Counted from the stretch's first letter, positions 9,317 through 18,334 are shown. The stretch: 64,000 nt of DNA from Pelagomonas calceolata (GCA_918797485.1 CAKKNE010000001.1:6014001-6078000); one strand, 5' to 3'. The notes: generated by a model not told the origin, from the sequence alone. A program made the numbers and translations.

Positions 9317-10291
9317 ATGGCAAAACGTAGCCTCTGTGCGCTCTGCGCCGTCACCGCGACCGCCCTGGCACCGACGGAAATAATAGCGGCAGTGGAGGGC
9401 CCATCACGCTGGGCCGTCGCCGCGGCGCCGCTCGTCGCGGCCGGCGCGGCGGCGCTGGCGCTCAACGCGCTGGACGAGGACGGCGCGGCGAGCGACTGGG
9501 ACCAGAGCGATCCAGGAAGATGGAAAAGCGTCTACGACGCGTGGGCGCTCGGCCGCGGCGCCGAGCTCGGGAGAAGGGGCTCGGCCATTGTCGAGAGCCG
9601 AGCCAATAACAATTGGCGCGTGCTCCTGCGCCACGGGTCCATCCAGAGCGTCACGGCCTGGGACCCTGTGGAAAATGCGCCGCGGCATTCTGTTATAGCC
9701 AACGAGTACATCAAGACAATGGCGTGCTGCGCGGTTGGCGCCAGGCGGGGCGCGCTGCCAACGAAGGCGTTGTTTCTTGGCCTCGGGGCCGGGACCCTGC
9801 CTTCTCTGTTACTGCATGAGAACGCGGACTACGTCGCGGTCGAGCTCGACGGCGGCGCGGCGGAGCTGGCGCGCGAGTACCTCGGTTTGGAAGGTGTCGA
9901 CGTGAGGATCGGCGACGCCCTGGACCACGCTTCCATAGCGCCCGGTACTTACGATCTGATCGCGCTCGACGTCTATGATGATACGAACAACGTGCCGCGG
10001 CCGTTCTGCGACCGCGCCTTCGCCGACGGTATTGCTAATGCGTTGGCGGACGACGGCGTCTTCGTGGCGAACTTCCACGTGGGGAGCGCCGACGAGGACG
10101 CGCGCGCGGATCGCGCGGCGCGCGCCTACCAATCAGCTTTCGGCGCGCTGCTCGCGGCGCCCGTGCGCTACCAGGGCAACCGCGTGTTTTCATCGCGGCC
10201 CGTCGTCGAGGCGGACGCCGTCGCCGCGGCCGAGCGGCTGGGGTGGCCGTTCGACCCGCGGAGTCGGTTGAGGCGGCTGGAGCGCGTGTAA
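9317..10291 (+). CDS. Spermidine-synthase-like SAM-fold protein, secretory/plastid N-terminus
   Basis: 324 residues. The N-terminus is signal-like (RSLCALCAVTATALAPTEII), followed by an Ala-rich hydrophobic segment (WAVAAAPLVAAGAAALALNA). The catalytic region resembles spermine/spermidine synthases and METTL13-type methyltransferases: KALFLGLGAGTLPSLLL (nucleotide loop), DYVAVELDGGAAELAREYLG (acidic residue binding the cofactor), VRIGDALDHASIAPGTYDLI and ALDVYDDTNNVP. The tetramerisation and putrescine-binding features of true spermidine synthases are not obvious, so the substrate is open. Single exon. Confidence 0.7.
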   Translation: MAKRSLCALCAVTATALAPTEIIAAVEGPSRWAVAAAPLVAAGAAALALNALDEDGAASDWDQSDPGRWKSVYDAWALGRGAELGRRGSAIVESRANNNWRVLLRHGSIQSVTAWDPVENAPRHSVIANEYIKTMACCAVGARRGALPTKALFLGLGAGTLPSLLLHENADYVAVELDGGAAELAREYLGLEGVDVRIGDALDHASIAPGTYDLIALDVYDDTNNVPRPFCDRAFADGIANALADDGVFVANFHVGSADEDARADRAARAYQSAFGALLAAPVRYQGNRVFSSRPVVEADAVAAAERLGWPFDPRSRLRRLERV

Positions 10292-10413
10292 TGTCGATGT
10301 TACGGTGCTAGGAGCGCGTGTCTTAATTCGCTAGCATGTTTACCTAGGTTCTAGAACAGCTCATCGAGGTATTGCGCTGTCAGGCTAATATCCTCAAGCC
10401 TGGAGACGGCACG

Positions 10414-11466
10414 ATGATGCCAAGCCACCGTCTCGCCGCGGCAGCTATCCTCGCGACAGCTTCGGCACTCACAACAACGACACCCAAGCAGAGGCTCAGG
10501 AGCAGGCTCCAGCCGTCAAAAGATGAGCTGCTATGCGATCCCCAGAGCAAAGAGCCGCTGGCAGTGAAAGCCCAATACTTCAACGGTGTCACGAAGAAAA
10601 CGTACCAGTCGCCGACGGCGACGTACGGCACGCGCTTCGGCTTCGTCGACCTCGCGGAAGCCAAGAGACCGCGGACGGCGCGCGAGATCGCCGACGAATT
10701 GCGGGAACAGATCATCGGCCGAACAGCCGCCCAGCGCGTGCAGGAGGACACGTTCCGCAACCCCTTCGTGTCGTTCCTGTACGAGCGCGGGTGGCGCGAC
10801 AGCTTCAAGCGGAGCGGCTTCCCGGGCGCGGACGAGGAATTTGCGGAGGTCGAGGAGCTGTTCGGCGACGCGCTGAGCGGCCCGGGCGCGGACGTCGTGC
10901 TGGACATGTCCTGCGGCACGGGCCTCTTCACGCGCCGCCTAGCCAAGGCCAAGCACCCCGACACGCGCGTCATCGCCGCGGACTACTCCGAGAGCATGCT
11001 GGTGGAAACCAAAAGACGGCTGGATGAGGCCGACCTGAGCGTGGAGCTGTTCCGGGTCGACGTGGCGCAGCTCCCCTTCAACACCCAATCATTAAGTGCC
11101 GTGCACGCCGGCGCGGCGCTGCACTGCTGGGTCCAGCTCGAGGCGGGCCTCGAGGAGATCCGCCGCGTGCTCAAGCCGGGCGCGCCGTTCTTCGCGACGA
11201 CGTTCCTCGTCGGCGCCATGGGGACTGATTCATTACCGAAGGCCGTGCGCGACCGCGGCTACCGCTTCTTCACCGTCGACGAACTCGAAAAGTTATTTGT
11301 GGAGGCGGGCTTCGTCGACGTCGTCGTGCGGAAGGAGGCGCCGGCCTGCGCCGTGATCACATGCGCCGCGCCGTCATCTGCGCCGTCGCCACGATCGGTG
11401 GAGGAATGGCGGGCGGCGTGCGATGAGGAGGTCGTGTCGTTCTACGACTTCGGGGTGCGGATGTAA
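10414..11466 (+). CDS. Plastid class-I SAM methyltransferase (plastoglobule-methyltransferase-like)
   Basis: 350 residues from the ATG at 10414. Signal-like start (RLAAAAILATASALTTTTP), then a short Cys motif region (LLCDPQSKEPLAV), then methyltransferase motif I DVVLDMSCGTGLFTRRLAK, acidic loop VIAADYSESMLVETKRRLDE, motif II-like FRVDVAQLPFNTQSLSAVHA and GLEEIRRVLKPGAPFF. This arrangement matches the plant plastid methyltransferases of the UbiE/plastoglobule type. Substrate unknown; a role in quinone or lipid methylation is only an inference. Convergent with the siroheme chelatase gene. Confidence 0.75.
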   Translation: MMPSHRLAAAAILATASALTTTTPKQRLRSRLQPSKDELLCDPQSKEPLAVKAQYFNGVTKKTYQSPTATYGTRFGFVDLAEAKRPRTAREIADELREQIIGRTAAQRVQEDTFRNPFVSFLYERGWRDSFKRSGFPGADEEFAEVEELFGDALSGPGADVVLDMSCGTGLFTRRLAKAKHPDTRVIAADYSESMLVETKRRLDEADLSVELFRVDVAQLPFNTQSLSAVHAGAALHCWVQLEAGLEEIRRVLKPGAPFFATTFLVGAMGTDSLPKAVRDRGYRFFTVDELEKLFVEAGFVDVVVRKEAPACAVITCAAPSSAPSPRSVEEWRAACDEEVVSFYDFGVRM

Positions 11467-11499
11467 GGATGCGTGTTGTATGAAATATTGCGTGGGCCT

Positions 11500-11560
11500 T
11501 CGTGAGCCTCCACGCCATCGAGGCGACGCGGCCACGGAGACAACGTCGCGTCGATGGCTT
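11500..11560. repeat. Introner hairpin-core remnant in the 3' intergenic space
   Basis: Contains CCACGCCATCGAGGCGACG and, inverted, ACGTCGCGTCGATGGC, which is the internal hairpin of the introners, between two convergent stop codons. The terminal CTGTGTGG arms are not present. It is either a decayed insertion in a non-coding site or an intron in an untranslated region. Confidence 0.5.
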
Positions 11561-11579
11561 GGAATGATACTACATATAC

Positions 11580-12452
11580 TTATCGCGCATTCTCTGCCTC
11601 GATCATCTCGGCGATCGCGCCAAAAAAACCGAAGCCGCCGTCGTCCGCGTCGGGCGTCGCGTCCTTGACGCCCGCCGAAACGACGTCATGGACAAGGTCG
11701 AGGAGCGCCGGCGCTTCGCCCAGCGGCGGCGTCAGCGAGTACGGAATATTGTGCCGACTCGCCGCCTCGTCCAGCAGCGCCGGCACGTCCTCCCGGACGT
11801 GCCGCCCCTGCGACAAAAAGAAGGGGTGGCACACGATCGTGGAGCAGCCCGCCTCCACCAACGCGTCGAAGGCCTCGCCTATCGACGGCGACGCGAGCTC
11901 CATGTGCGCCGGCCGCACGATCCAGTGCTTCGGCGCCCGCGTCGTCGCGTAGCCCTCGCAGAGCCTCTCCAGCCGCTCGTTCGCCGCCGCGACCTTGGAG
12001 CCGTGGTCCACGATGATTATTCCCACGGAAGCGGGCGCCGCCTCGTACGCGTGCGGCGACACGCGCGGGTCGAAGTCCAGGCCGTCCATTGGTTGATCGG
12101 CCGCGGCCTCGAAGGCCGAGCCGTCGAGCGCCACGCCCTCCGATCCGATCAGCGCCGCGAGCGGGTCGAACGGGACCTCGTCAGTTGTGGCGGCGGCCGG
12201 GTCGCTTGGTGTCTCGTCCTCCGCCGGCGGCGGCGTCCGCGGCGCCTTCAGCGCTTCGGCCACCTGGGCCTTCTCGGTCATGCCCGACACGTCGATGCCG
12301 CGCGCGGCCGCGAGCGTCTTGAGGTCGTTGAGGCTGAATGCAGCGAGATCGTCGTTGGTGCCGCGGCGCAGCGACGGCGTGCGCGGTCGCAGTTTCGGGT
12401 GAAACGCGAGCGCTGCGGCTAGGAGTGCTGGGAACAGCGTGCGGAAGGGCAT
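11580..12452 (-). CDS. SIRB: Sirohydrochlorin ferrochelatase (CbiX/SirB) with N-terminal SAP-like helix, plastid
   Basis: 290 residues. It inserts Fe2+ into sirohydrochlorin to make siroheme for sulfite and nitrite reductases. Seen: presequence (FRTLFPALLAAALAFHP), a SAP-like helix-turn-helix (FSLNDLKTLAAARGIDVSGM, residues ~39-69), an acidic linker, then a single CbiX-type chelatase domain with the metal-binding histidine segments VGIIIVDHGSKVAAANERLE and IVCHPFFLSQGRHVREDVPA. The fusion to a SAP-like motif is unusual for this enzyme. No C-terminal Cys cluster like that of the Arabidopsis enzyme is visible. Confidence 0.85.
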   Translation of the reverse strand: MPFRTLFPALLAAALAFHPKLRPRTPSLRRGTNDDLAAFSLNDLKTLAAARGIDVSGMTEKAQVAEALKAPRTPPPAEDETPSDPAAATTDEVPFDPLAALIGSEGVALDGSAFEAAADQPMDGLDFDPRVSPHAYEAAPASVGIIIVDHGSKVAAANERLERLCEGYATTRAPKHWIVRPAHMELASPSIGEAFDALVEAGCSTIVCHPFFLSQGRHVREDVPALLDEAASRHNIPYSLTPPLGEAPALLDLVHDVVSAGVKDATPDADDGGFGFFGAIAEMIEAENAR

Positions 12453-12872
12453 GGCTGCTCAGAGGTGGCACTGTGTTTCACTCCTTCCGGAGAGTTATGG
12501 GTGCTTCTTCGCAAAGATCTGTTCAAGTAGACCGAGTAGCGCTGCTTGAACGTTGCGAGCTCGCCCTGTTGTCGGCCGTGCGCGTGCGCTGAAGTCTGGA
12601 TTAGCTAGCGGTATGTAAGACACTAGAAAGCGCGGCGCAGGCTCTGCAGCCTAAACAGGGCCGCGGCAGGCAACCGAGCGCCGGAGAAATCACGAAAAGC
12701 AAGCGACAGCATCGCTGCGTCGTTGTGCTGAGGCACCGCGCCAGCCGAGCAGCAGAGAGCACGATCTCCAGCACCATCTCTGCAGCAGCCCGGTCAGGCC
12801 GCAGCAGCAGTCGTCGTGAATACTCAAGCGTGGTCGCATCGATCGTCAGCGCACCACAGAAACCGTAAGGCA
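12453..12872. other. Divergent intergenic region
   Basis: 420 bp between the siroheme chelatase and FHA genes; holds GCTAG-palindrome copy 2 at 12604-12627. No supported coding sequence. Confidence 0.4.
12604..12627 (+). promoter_or_regulatory. GCTAG-palindrome motif, copy 2
   Basis: GCTAGCGGTATG followed by TAAGACACTAGA; the last base of the right arm differs from consensus. Lies 246 bp upstream of the FHA gene start and 152 bp upstream of the divergent chelatase start. Confidence 0.5.
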
Positions 12873-13880
12873 ATGCCCATCTTCGCCAAGATCCAGGGCA
12901 AGACCCTCTACGCCGACAACGACGACGACGAAGAGTTGCCGGCTGTGTGGAAATCAAAATTTTACGGCGCGTTCGTGCTGAATCATCGCGTCGTCCTCCA
13001 CGCCATCGACGCGACGCCTGCTCGATGGCGTGGTGATGCCGGTTCCTCACCGCTCGACCGAGCCAGGACGGCCGCGTCATCGCCGAGAAATGAACGCACC
13101 CGACGCACTGGTTGATTTCCACACAGGTTGCCAGACATAAACTTGGATATCACGCACACGAAGGTGTTCCTGGGGCGGGCGGACGCGTACCCCGCCGACG
13201 AGTCCCTCGGCCCCCACATGGGCACGTGCCACAGCAAATCTGTCAGCAGACGGCACCTGACGATCAGCTGGGATCCAGATAGGGACCAATGGCAGCTTTA
13301 TGTCGACTCGAAGAATGGTGTGGTGGTGGACACCAAGTTCTGGGAAAAGGGGAAGACGGTCGACCTTTTTCACAAGTCGGCGATCAAGTTCGGCCCCTGC
13401 GCGTGCTACTTCGTCCTGCCCGGCGGCGAGGGCGAGCCCGTCATTGCCGCTTCTACCGTGGCGGCGCCCCCGCCGCCGCCGCCACCGCCGCCCGTCGCCG
13501 TGCCGCCGCCGCTGTTCGTCCCGCCGCCGCCCGAGCCGACGTCCGTCGTCGTGCAGTCGGGCGGCGAGACAAAGCCCGCCGGCCCGACCTACGCGGAGCT
13601 CGTGGCCCTGGCCTTCGCGGCGCCGGAGCTCGGCCGGCCGGAGGGCGTCGAGACGAAGGAGATCCGGGAATGGATCCTGGGCTCAGTACCCGAATGGGGG
13701 AACGCGACGGCGGCGCAGAAGAAGCTCCTCGCCGGCGGCATCCAGGGCGTATTGAGTAGAGGCGCGGAGTACGTCAAGGCCGAGAGCGCGGGCCGGAAAA
13801 ACCGGTGGCTGCGGCAGAACGTCGTCCCGCCGCCTCCTCCGCCGCCGCCGCCGCCGCCTGATAGTCAGACGCAAGGGTAA
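12873..13880 (+). CDS. FHA-domain protein with C-terminal winged-helix (forkhead/H15-like) domain
   Basis: Exons 12873-12934 and 13127-13880; 271 residues. The join gives ...DDDEELPDINLDITHTKV with no change of frame. Seen: an FHA domain (FLGRADAYPADESLGPHMGT, SVSRRHLTISWDPDRDQWQL, DSKNGVVVDTKF), with the conserved SRRH turn and the N-G pair that contact phosphothreonine. A long polyproline linker follows, then TYAELVALAFAAPELGRPEG ... ETKEIREWILGSVPEW ... KNRWLRQN, a winged-helix pattern, and a polyproline tail. FHA plus forkhead recalls fungal Fkh-type regulators, so nuclear phospho-dependent DNA binding is plausible, but the winged helix is weakly matched. Confidence 0.75.
12943..13126 (+). 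mobile_element. Introner, full-length form, forming intron 12935-13126
   Basis: 184-bp element with terminal inverted repeats CTGTGTGGAAATCAA / TTGATTTCCACACAG, flanked by gttgccgg (12935-12942) and gttgccag (13127-13134), an 8-bp duplication with one mismatch. The intron uses the GT that opens the left duplication and the AG that ends the element; it then restores the codon series E-E-L-P-D. Internally there is a hairpin of CCACGCCATCGA and TCGATGGCGTGG. This copy lies in the forward orientation relative to its gene. Confidence 0.93.
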
Positions 13881-13903
13881 ATTATTGTGAAGTTCATCAC
13901 GCA

Positions 13904-13925
13904 GCTAGCGTTGTGAGGCACTAGC
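13904..13925 (+). promoter_or_regulatory. GCTAG-palindrome motif, copy 3
   Basis: GCTAGCGTTGTG followed by AGGCACTAGC, with a shorter spacer than copy 1. Lies 65 bp upstream of the O-methyltransferase start codon and just after the FHA gene stop. Confidence 0.5.
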
Positions 13926-13989
13926 AAGAGTCTGAGATTTTCGGGGTTTTGAGCGGGGTTAATCGCTGCCATAGTTGCAACAATCGGCA

Positions 13990-15293
13990 ATGGGGCGCCT
14001 CACCATTGTCGTCGCGCTCGTCGCGGTGCTAGTCGGCTACTTGATTGGCACCTCGCCCGCTGGTGTCACACCTCCCACGACGCCGCCGGGCAGTCCCACG
14101 GCACTGCTCCCGCCGTGGCCCATATTCCGCGTCGCCATCGCGCTGAACGAGTTCTTCGAGGCGGCAGCCGTGGCCACGCGCCCGCCGCCGGTCCAGGTGA
14201 AGACCCTCGCGACCGCGTACTGGCAGTCAGAGATTTCGTACTCGCTCACCAAGAGTGGTGCCATCGACGAGGTCGGTGCGGAGGGCGGCGTCGCCTGCGA
14301 GGACGTGGCTGCGAAGCTCAAGCTCGTCCCGGACTTTCTCTGCCGGATGATGCGCGCGGGCACGTTGTCTGTGTCTTCTCGGTCCTGTCCACGCCGTTGA
14401 CGCGCGGCCGACAATCACTCGTCGGGGTCCACACAGGCGAGGGCATCAAGCTCCTGAGCACGGACGCGCAGGGCAAGTACTCGCTCACGCCCGCGGGCGA
14501 CATGCTGCGCTCGGAGCATCCCGGGAGCCTCCGCTCATTTATGTTGATGATCAACGAGGAGACCACGAAGGCGTGGAGGGCGGCCGGCACGAAGAGCCTC
14601 TCGTCGGGCCAATCAGGCTTCAAGGAGGCCTTCGGCAAGGAGTGGTGGGCGTGGCACAACGAGCCGAGCCGCGCGACGCAGATGCGCCAATTCGACGCCG
14701 CCATGCGCAGCCTGAACGCCGACGTCTCCGGAGCGCTCCTCGTCGACTGGGCGCCACCCAAGGAGGACGCCCTTGTCTGCGACATCGGCGGCGGCGCCGG
14801 CCACATGACGGCCGCGATGGTGAAGCACTACCCGAAGCTCAAAGGGATCGTCTTCGACCAGCCTAAGGTCGTCGCGAGCAGCACAAAGGAGGTGCTCGCG
14901 GAACTAGGGGTCTCCGACCGCGTGTCGACGGTCGGCGGCAGCTTCCTCGAGCCGCTGCCCGCCGCGCTGTCCAGCTGCGACGCCTTCTACCTCAAGTTCA
15001 TCCTCCACGACTGGGCCGACGAGGAGTGCGTCTCGATCCTCTCGGCGATCAAGGCGGTGGCCAAGGAGGGCTCTCGGATCGTCACGACCGACTTCATCCT
15101 CGGCGTCGACGGCGCCAACATGGAGATGTCGAAGCGCATGATGGACATCAACATGATGGCCGCCAACCCGCCGGGAGCGGGCGAGCGCACCTGGGAGGAG
15201 TACGCAGCGCTCTTCGCCCGGGCGGGCTTCGCGAAGCCCTCTCAGCTCGTCAAGATGCGCGACCTCGTCTCGACGGTCGTCACAGAGGTCTGA
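13990..15293 (+). CDS. COMT-type (family 2) O-methyltransferase, membrane-anchored N-terminus
   Basis: Exons 13990-14359 and 14437-15293; 408 residues. Seen: N-terminal hydrophobic segment (LTIVVALVAVLVGYLIGTSP), a dimerisation/winged-helix region (DEVGAEGGVACEDVAAKLKL, DFLCRMMRAGEGIKLLSTDA across the junction), motif I ALVCDIGGGAGHMTAAMVKH, cofactor Asp in GIVFDQPKVV, GGSFLEPLP, and the catalytic histidine in LKFILHDWADEECVSIL. This is the plant caffeate/small-molecule O-methyltransferase fold; the substrate is unknown. The frame is restored only if the intron begins with GC at 14360. Confidence 0.85.
14369..14436. mobile_element. Introner (diverged) forming intron 14360-14436
   Basis: 68-bp element beginning CTGTGTCTTC and ending GGTCCACACAG, with the family core CCACGCCGTTGACGCG inside. 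Flanks (cacgttgt / gcgagggc) no longer match. Among nearby donors, only GC at 14360 restores MMRAG-EGIKL without added residues; a GT at about 14389 would also be in frame but leaves a 45-nt intron. Confidence 0.7.
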
Positions 15294-15374
15294 TGGGGCT
15301 GGGCCCGCCTTCGTGCGGCCGCATACCCTCGCTAGTCGATACCCCCACCCCGTCTTCAATTAATATATACGATT

Positions 15375-17759
15375 TTAACTCAGCATGCCCTGTACGTGCG
15401 CGTACGCGTCGGCCTCGTCGTCGGCCACGGGCGGCGCGCCGTTCATCGACCCCGGCTCGGCGTCCGGGTAGTGGGGCTTGGCCTCGCGGCCCCAGGCCTC
15501 CTTGTGGCCGTCCTGGGCGTTGCTGCCCCAGGGCGCCGTCGCGCCCGTGGGCTTCGCCGGGCGGCCCCAGTTCTGCTTGTGGCCGTCCTGCGCGTTCACG
15601 CCCCACGGCGCCGAGGGGCCGCTCTGGTCATCATACAAATAGCCGTCGAGCGGCGCTTCATTTCTGGAATGAGGATCCAGGAGCGCGGCGAAGTCCTCCT
15701 CGCAGTGGTCGAAGCGCAGGTGCTGGAACACCAAGTTGTCCAGGCCCATGTTCGCCGGGTGCGCCGCATCAATAACCGCTTCATTGGTGGGCGTGTCCCC
15801 GGCCGCCGGCGTGCGCATCTTGTCCTTGAAGAAGGTACTGTAGCGGTAGTGGCCCGCGCAGCACTCTTCGGACGGCTGGTCCTTCGAGGAAGACACCAAG
15901 CACTCGCCCGTCGCCGGCAGGCACGAGCCCTCGCCGTGGTCGGCGCGCGCCCAGTCATCCACATAAGTCGCCGGCTCCTGGAGCGCCATGATGCGCTTCA
16001 TCTGGTAGTATCTAGCTAAAGAGGGGTGCACGATGAAGAACGACGGGTCCGTCGTGCCCGAGGCCTCGAGGTGCTCGCCCTTGATGAACGTCGTCGAGCA
16101 GATGGCCCGCCCCACGCGTTTGAGGGAAGCCGAGGACGCTTGGTCCGCATAGGTTACGGAAGAGTCGCCGCCCTGGACGTTCCAGCACGCGTAGTGGTCC
16201 ACGGCCCACGCTCCGATCTTTTCGAGTTGCTCGTCGTCGTCCGGCAGGTCCTTGCACGTGAGCTGGCAGTTCAGGACACCGTCGGAATGGGGATCGTCAC
16301 ACTGGTCCGGGAAGTCGCTCAGGTACATGCGCCACATGTGCCTTTCACTGACCGTCTGGTAGCAGGAAGTATATCCTTCCACATTAACCGACTCAAAGGC
16401 GTCCAACAAGTTTTGCGTGCTATCGACGTCGAAGATCGTCCCCCCTAAACACTGGTGGATGTTCGCGTGGACCGTCATATCTTCCAGATGCGTCATGAAG
16501 GCCACGGCCGTCGTCGCCGGCTGGATGAAGTCATATAAGTCCGAGCACGTCGGCCAGGACTTCGCCGGCGACAGGCCCGCATCCACAGCATCCTTGACGT
16601 ACGCGAAGTTGACCCTTGTAACATACGGCGACGGGTTGTTGTTCCACGGGGATCGCAGGAAGCCGTAACTGTTGCGGGGGTACATGTCCCGGTCCGGATC
16701 CGTGTCCTTGAATTTCCGGACCTTGGCGAAGGCCCAGCGGCCGTCCTGGATCGCCCAGTTCTCGAAGCCCTTGTCGAAGAATTCTGTTGTAGACAACCCG
16801 TAGTGCGGGCCGACGACGACCGGATCCTCAGCATAATTCAAACTCCCGAACCACTCGGCCGTCCAGAGCGGCGACTCGAAGGGCGACTCGAGCTCGCCGC
16901 CGTCGACCATGGCCATCTCGATCGTCCAGTCCCAGTAGGGCGTCGACACGCGCGGGTCGATCGACTGCACGCTCTCGAGGACCATCGTGTCCAGGCGCAA
17001 ATGCTGGGCCAGGAACCCGGCGCCGTTGTGAAAGTGGTCGTTGTCCCTCAGAGCGCTGTTCGTGCCGTGCAACGCCAGTAATTCGTTGGAAGATATATAT
17101 TTCGACGAGTACTTCCGCCTCCCGTCCACGCCTTCGATCTCCCACATCTTCACCAAGGCATCCAAATATCTGTTCCTATCTTCTTGCGTCAGGTCGCGGA
17201 TTTCTCTCCTGACATATCTTACGAGGAGCTTGCCCTCGGAGTAGCCCTCGACGTAGCCCTGGGCGTCCATGGCCGTGCCTTTCACTACAAAGTCGCCGAC
17301 TTCTTGAATTTCATGCGATACACCATTACCATACTTGGTAATGGTAGAACCGTCGGCGGCGGTCAGAGTCCAGACGACCGTGCCCGACGTGTGGCCATCT
17401 AAATATAATTGGAAGGGCCGCCAGGCGTCGATGATTTGCGTGTCTTGAGAGGTCCACGCGTAGTCCGCCCCAATCACGCCTAAAGTCTCCACATAGTCGT
17501 TCGTCGCGCGCCACTGGAGCGTCTCCCTGTTAATCTGCGCGGCGTAGTTCGTCGCCGGTTTTGTGGACGGGGCGAGGCGCACGGCCGCGAAGCCCAGCAA
17601 GCTCGCGACGGCGACGCCGATGGCCACGCGGTCGCAGGTCCTCGGCTTCCGTCGCTTGGGCCGGGCCGCCTCGCCGCCGTAGATGACGCCGGTCTCCTCT
17701 ACTAATAAAGTTGTCTCGTCGTCGCTGTCGCTTGTGTTGTCCGCCGCGAAGGGGTTCAT
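15375..17759 (-). CDS. Membrane-anchored tyrosinase-domain protein
   Basis: 794 residues, single exon. A cytoplasmic acidic N-terminus is followed by one hydrophobic segment (VAIGVAVASLLGFAAVRLA, ~45-65). The central copper-binding region has tyrosinase/hemocyanin features: LHGTNSALRDNDHFHNGAGF and RLDTMVLESVQSI with STPYWDWT (CuA side), and HLEDMTVHANIHQCLGG and FFIVHPSLARYYQMKRIM (CuB side). Known role of the family: oxidation of phenols to quinones. The C-terminus has two direct repeats of the pattern APWGxNAQDGHKxxWGRxAKP. It could be an o-diphenol oxidase of the secretory system or surface; the substrate is unknown. Confidence 0.8.
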   Translation of the reverse strand: MNPFAADNTSDSDDETTLLVEETGVIYGGEAARPKRRKPRTCDRVAIGVAVASLLGFAAVRLAPSTKPATNYAAQINRETLQWRATNDYVETLGVIGADYAWTSQDTQIIDAWRPFQLYLDGHTSGTVVWTLTAADGSTITKYGNGVSHEIQEVGDFVVKGTAMDAQGYVEGYSEGKLLVRYVRREIRDLTQEDRNRYLDALVKMWEIEGVDGRRKYSSKYISSNELLALHGTNSALRDNDHFHNGAGFLAQHLRLDTMVLESVQSIDPRVSTPYWDWTIEMAMVDGGELESPFESPLWTAEWFGSLNYAEDPVVVGPHYGLSTTEFFDKGFENWAIQDGRWAFAKVRKFKDTDPDRDMYPRNSYGFLRSPWNNNPSPYVTRVNFAYVKDAVDAGLSPAKSWPTCSDLYDFIQPATTAVAFMTHLEDMTVHANIHQCLGGTIFDVDSTQNLLDAFESVNVEGYTSCYQTVSERHMWRMYLSDFPDQCDDPHSDGVLNCQLTCKDLPDDDEQLEKIGAWAVDHYACWNVQGGDSSVTYADQASSASLKRVGRAICSTTFIKGEHLEASGTTDPSFFIVHPSLARYYQMKRIMALQEPATYVDDWARADHGEGSCLPATGECLVSSSKDQPSEECCAGHYRYSTFFKDKMRTPAAGDTPTNEAVIDAAHPANMGLDNLVFQHLRFDHCEEDFAALLDPHSRNEAPLDGYLYDDQSGPSAPWGVNAQDGHKQNWGRPAKPTGATAPWGSNAQDGHKEAWGREAKPHYPDAEPGSMNGAPPVADDEADAYAHVQGMLS

Positions 17760-18334
17760 GGCTGCTTGCGTGCGCGCGCGCGCGCGGTCGCTCTTCGTCG
17801 CCCGAGGCTGCCCCTGGCACCGCGTGAGGGTGGATAGAGGCTGCGCTTGGCTCTTCCTTGCCTTTGCGCTGCGATGGGCAGCACAATATCGAGCCTGGCC
17901 GAGCCGAGGTCTCGCCTCGAAGCGCCAGTGTTTACCTTTTTCTTACTAGCCTACGCCGGCGCTTCGGCGGCGTGAAGGGCTCATTATCCGGGGGTCGAGC
18001 GGTGGCAGGGCTGCCGATGCGCCAGTGGCTGGGGTTTTGCGAGCCCCAACATCTCGCCCTCCTCCCAGTCCTCCTCCGAAATATACAGCGCAGATGTCCC
18101 GACGGCGGCTTGAACACCTCCTTCGTACGCTTCTACCCTTCGCCGCGCCGGACAGAAAACCCGCGAGTTAGATATCAGATCGGCCAAAAGAGCCACCAAA
18201 GTCTCACAGTGCGCGCGCTGAGTACCCAAGAGTCGGTTGCGAGTTGCTGAGGAGCCGTTTTAACGAGTGCACACCGATCACGGCTTCAGAAAGGGTTTAG
18301 GCGGCACACAGCGCAGGTGCTCTCCGGTGGCAAA
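17760..18334. other. Divergent intergenic region
   Basis: 575 bp between the tyrosinase gene (minus) and the next gene (plus). A (CG)n-like run lies near 17770-17788. Small ORFs here have no recognisable features and are treated as chance. Confidence 0.4.

Noticed and set aside
14115-15293. Upstream start for the second O-methyltransferase frame as an independent gene
   Set aside because: The frame before 14437 is out of register with the real first exon; the introner join explains both parts.
17869-18250. Plus-strand ORF between tyrosinase and the small membrane protein
   Set aside because: No protein-like features; lies where a divergent promoter is expected.
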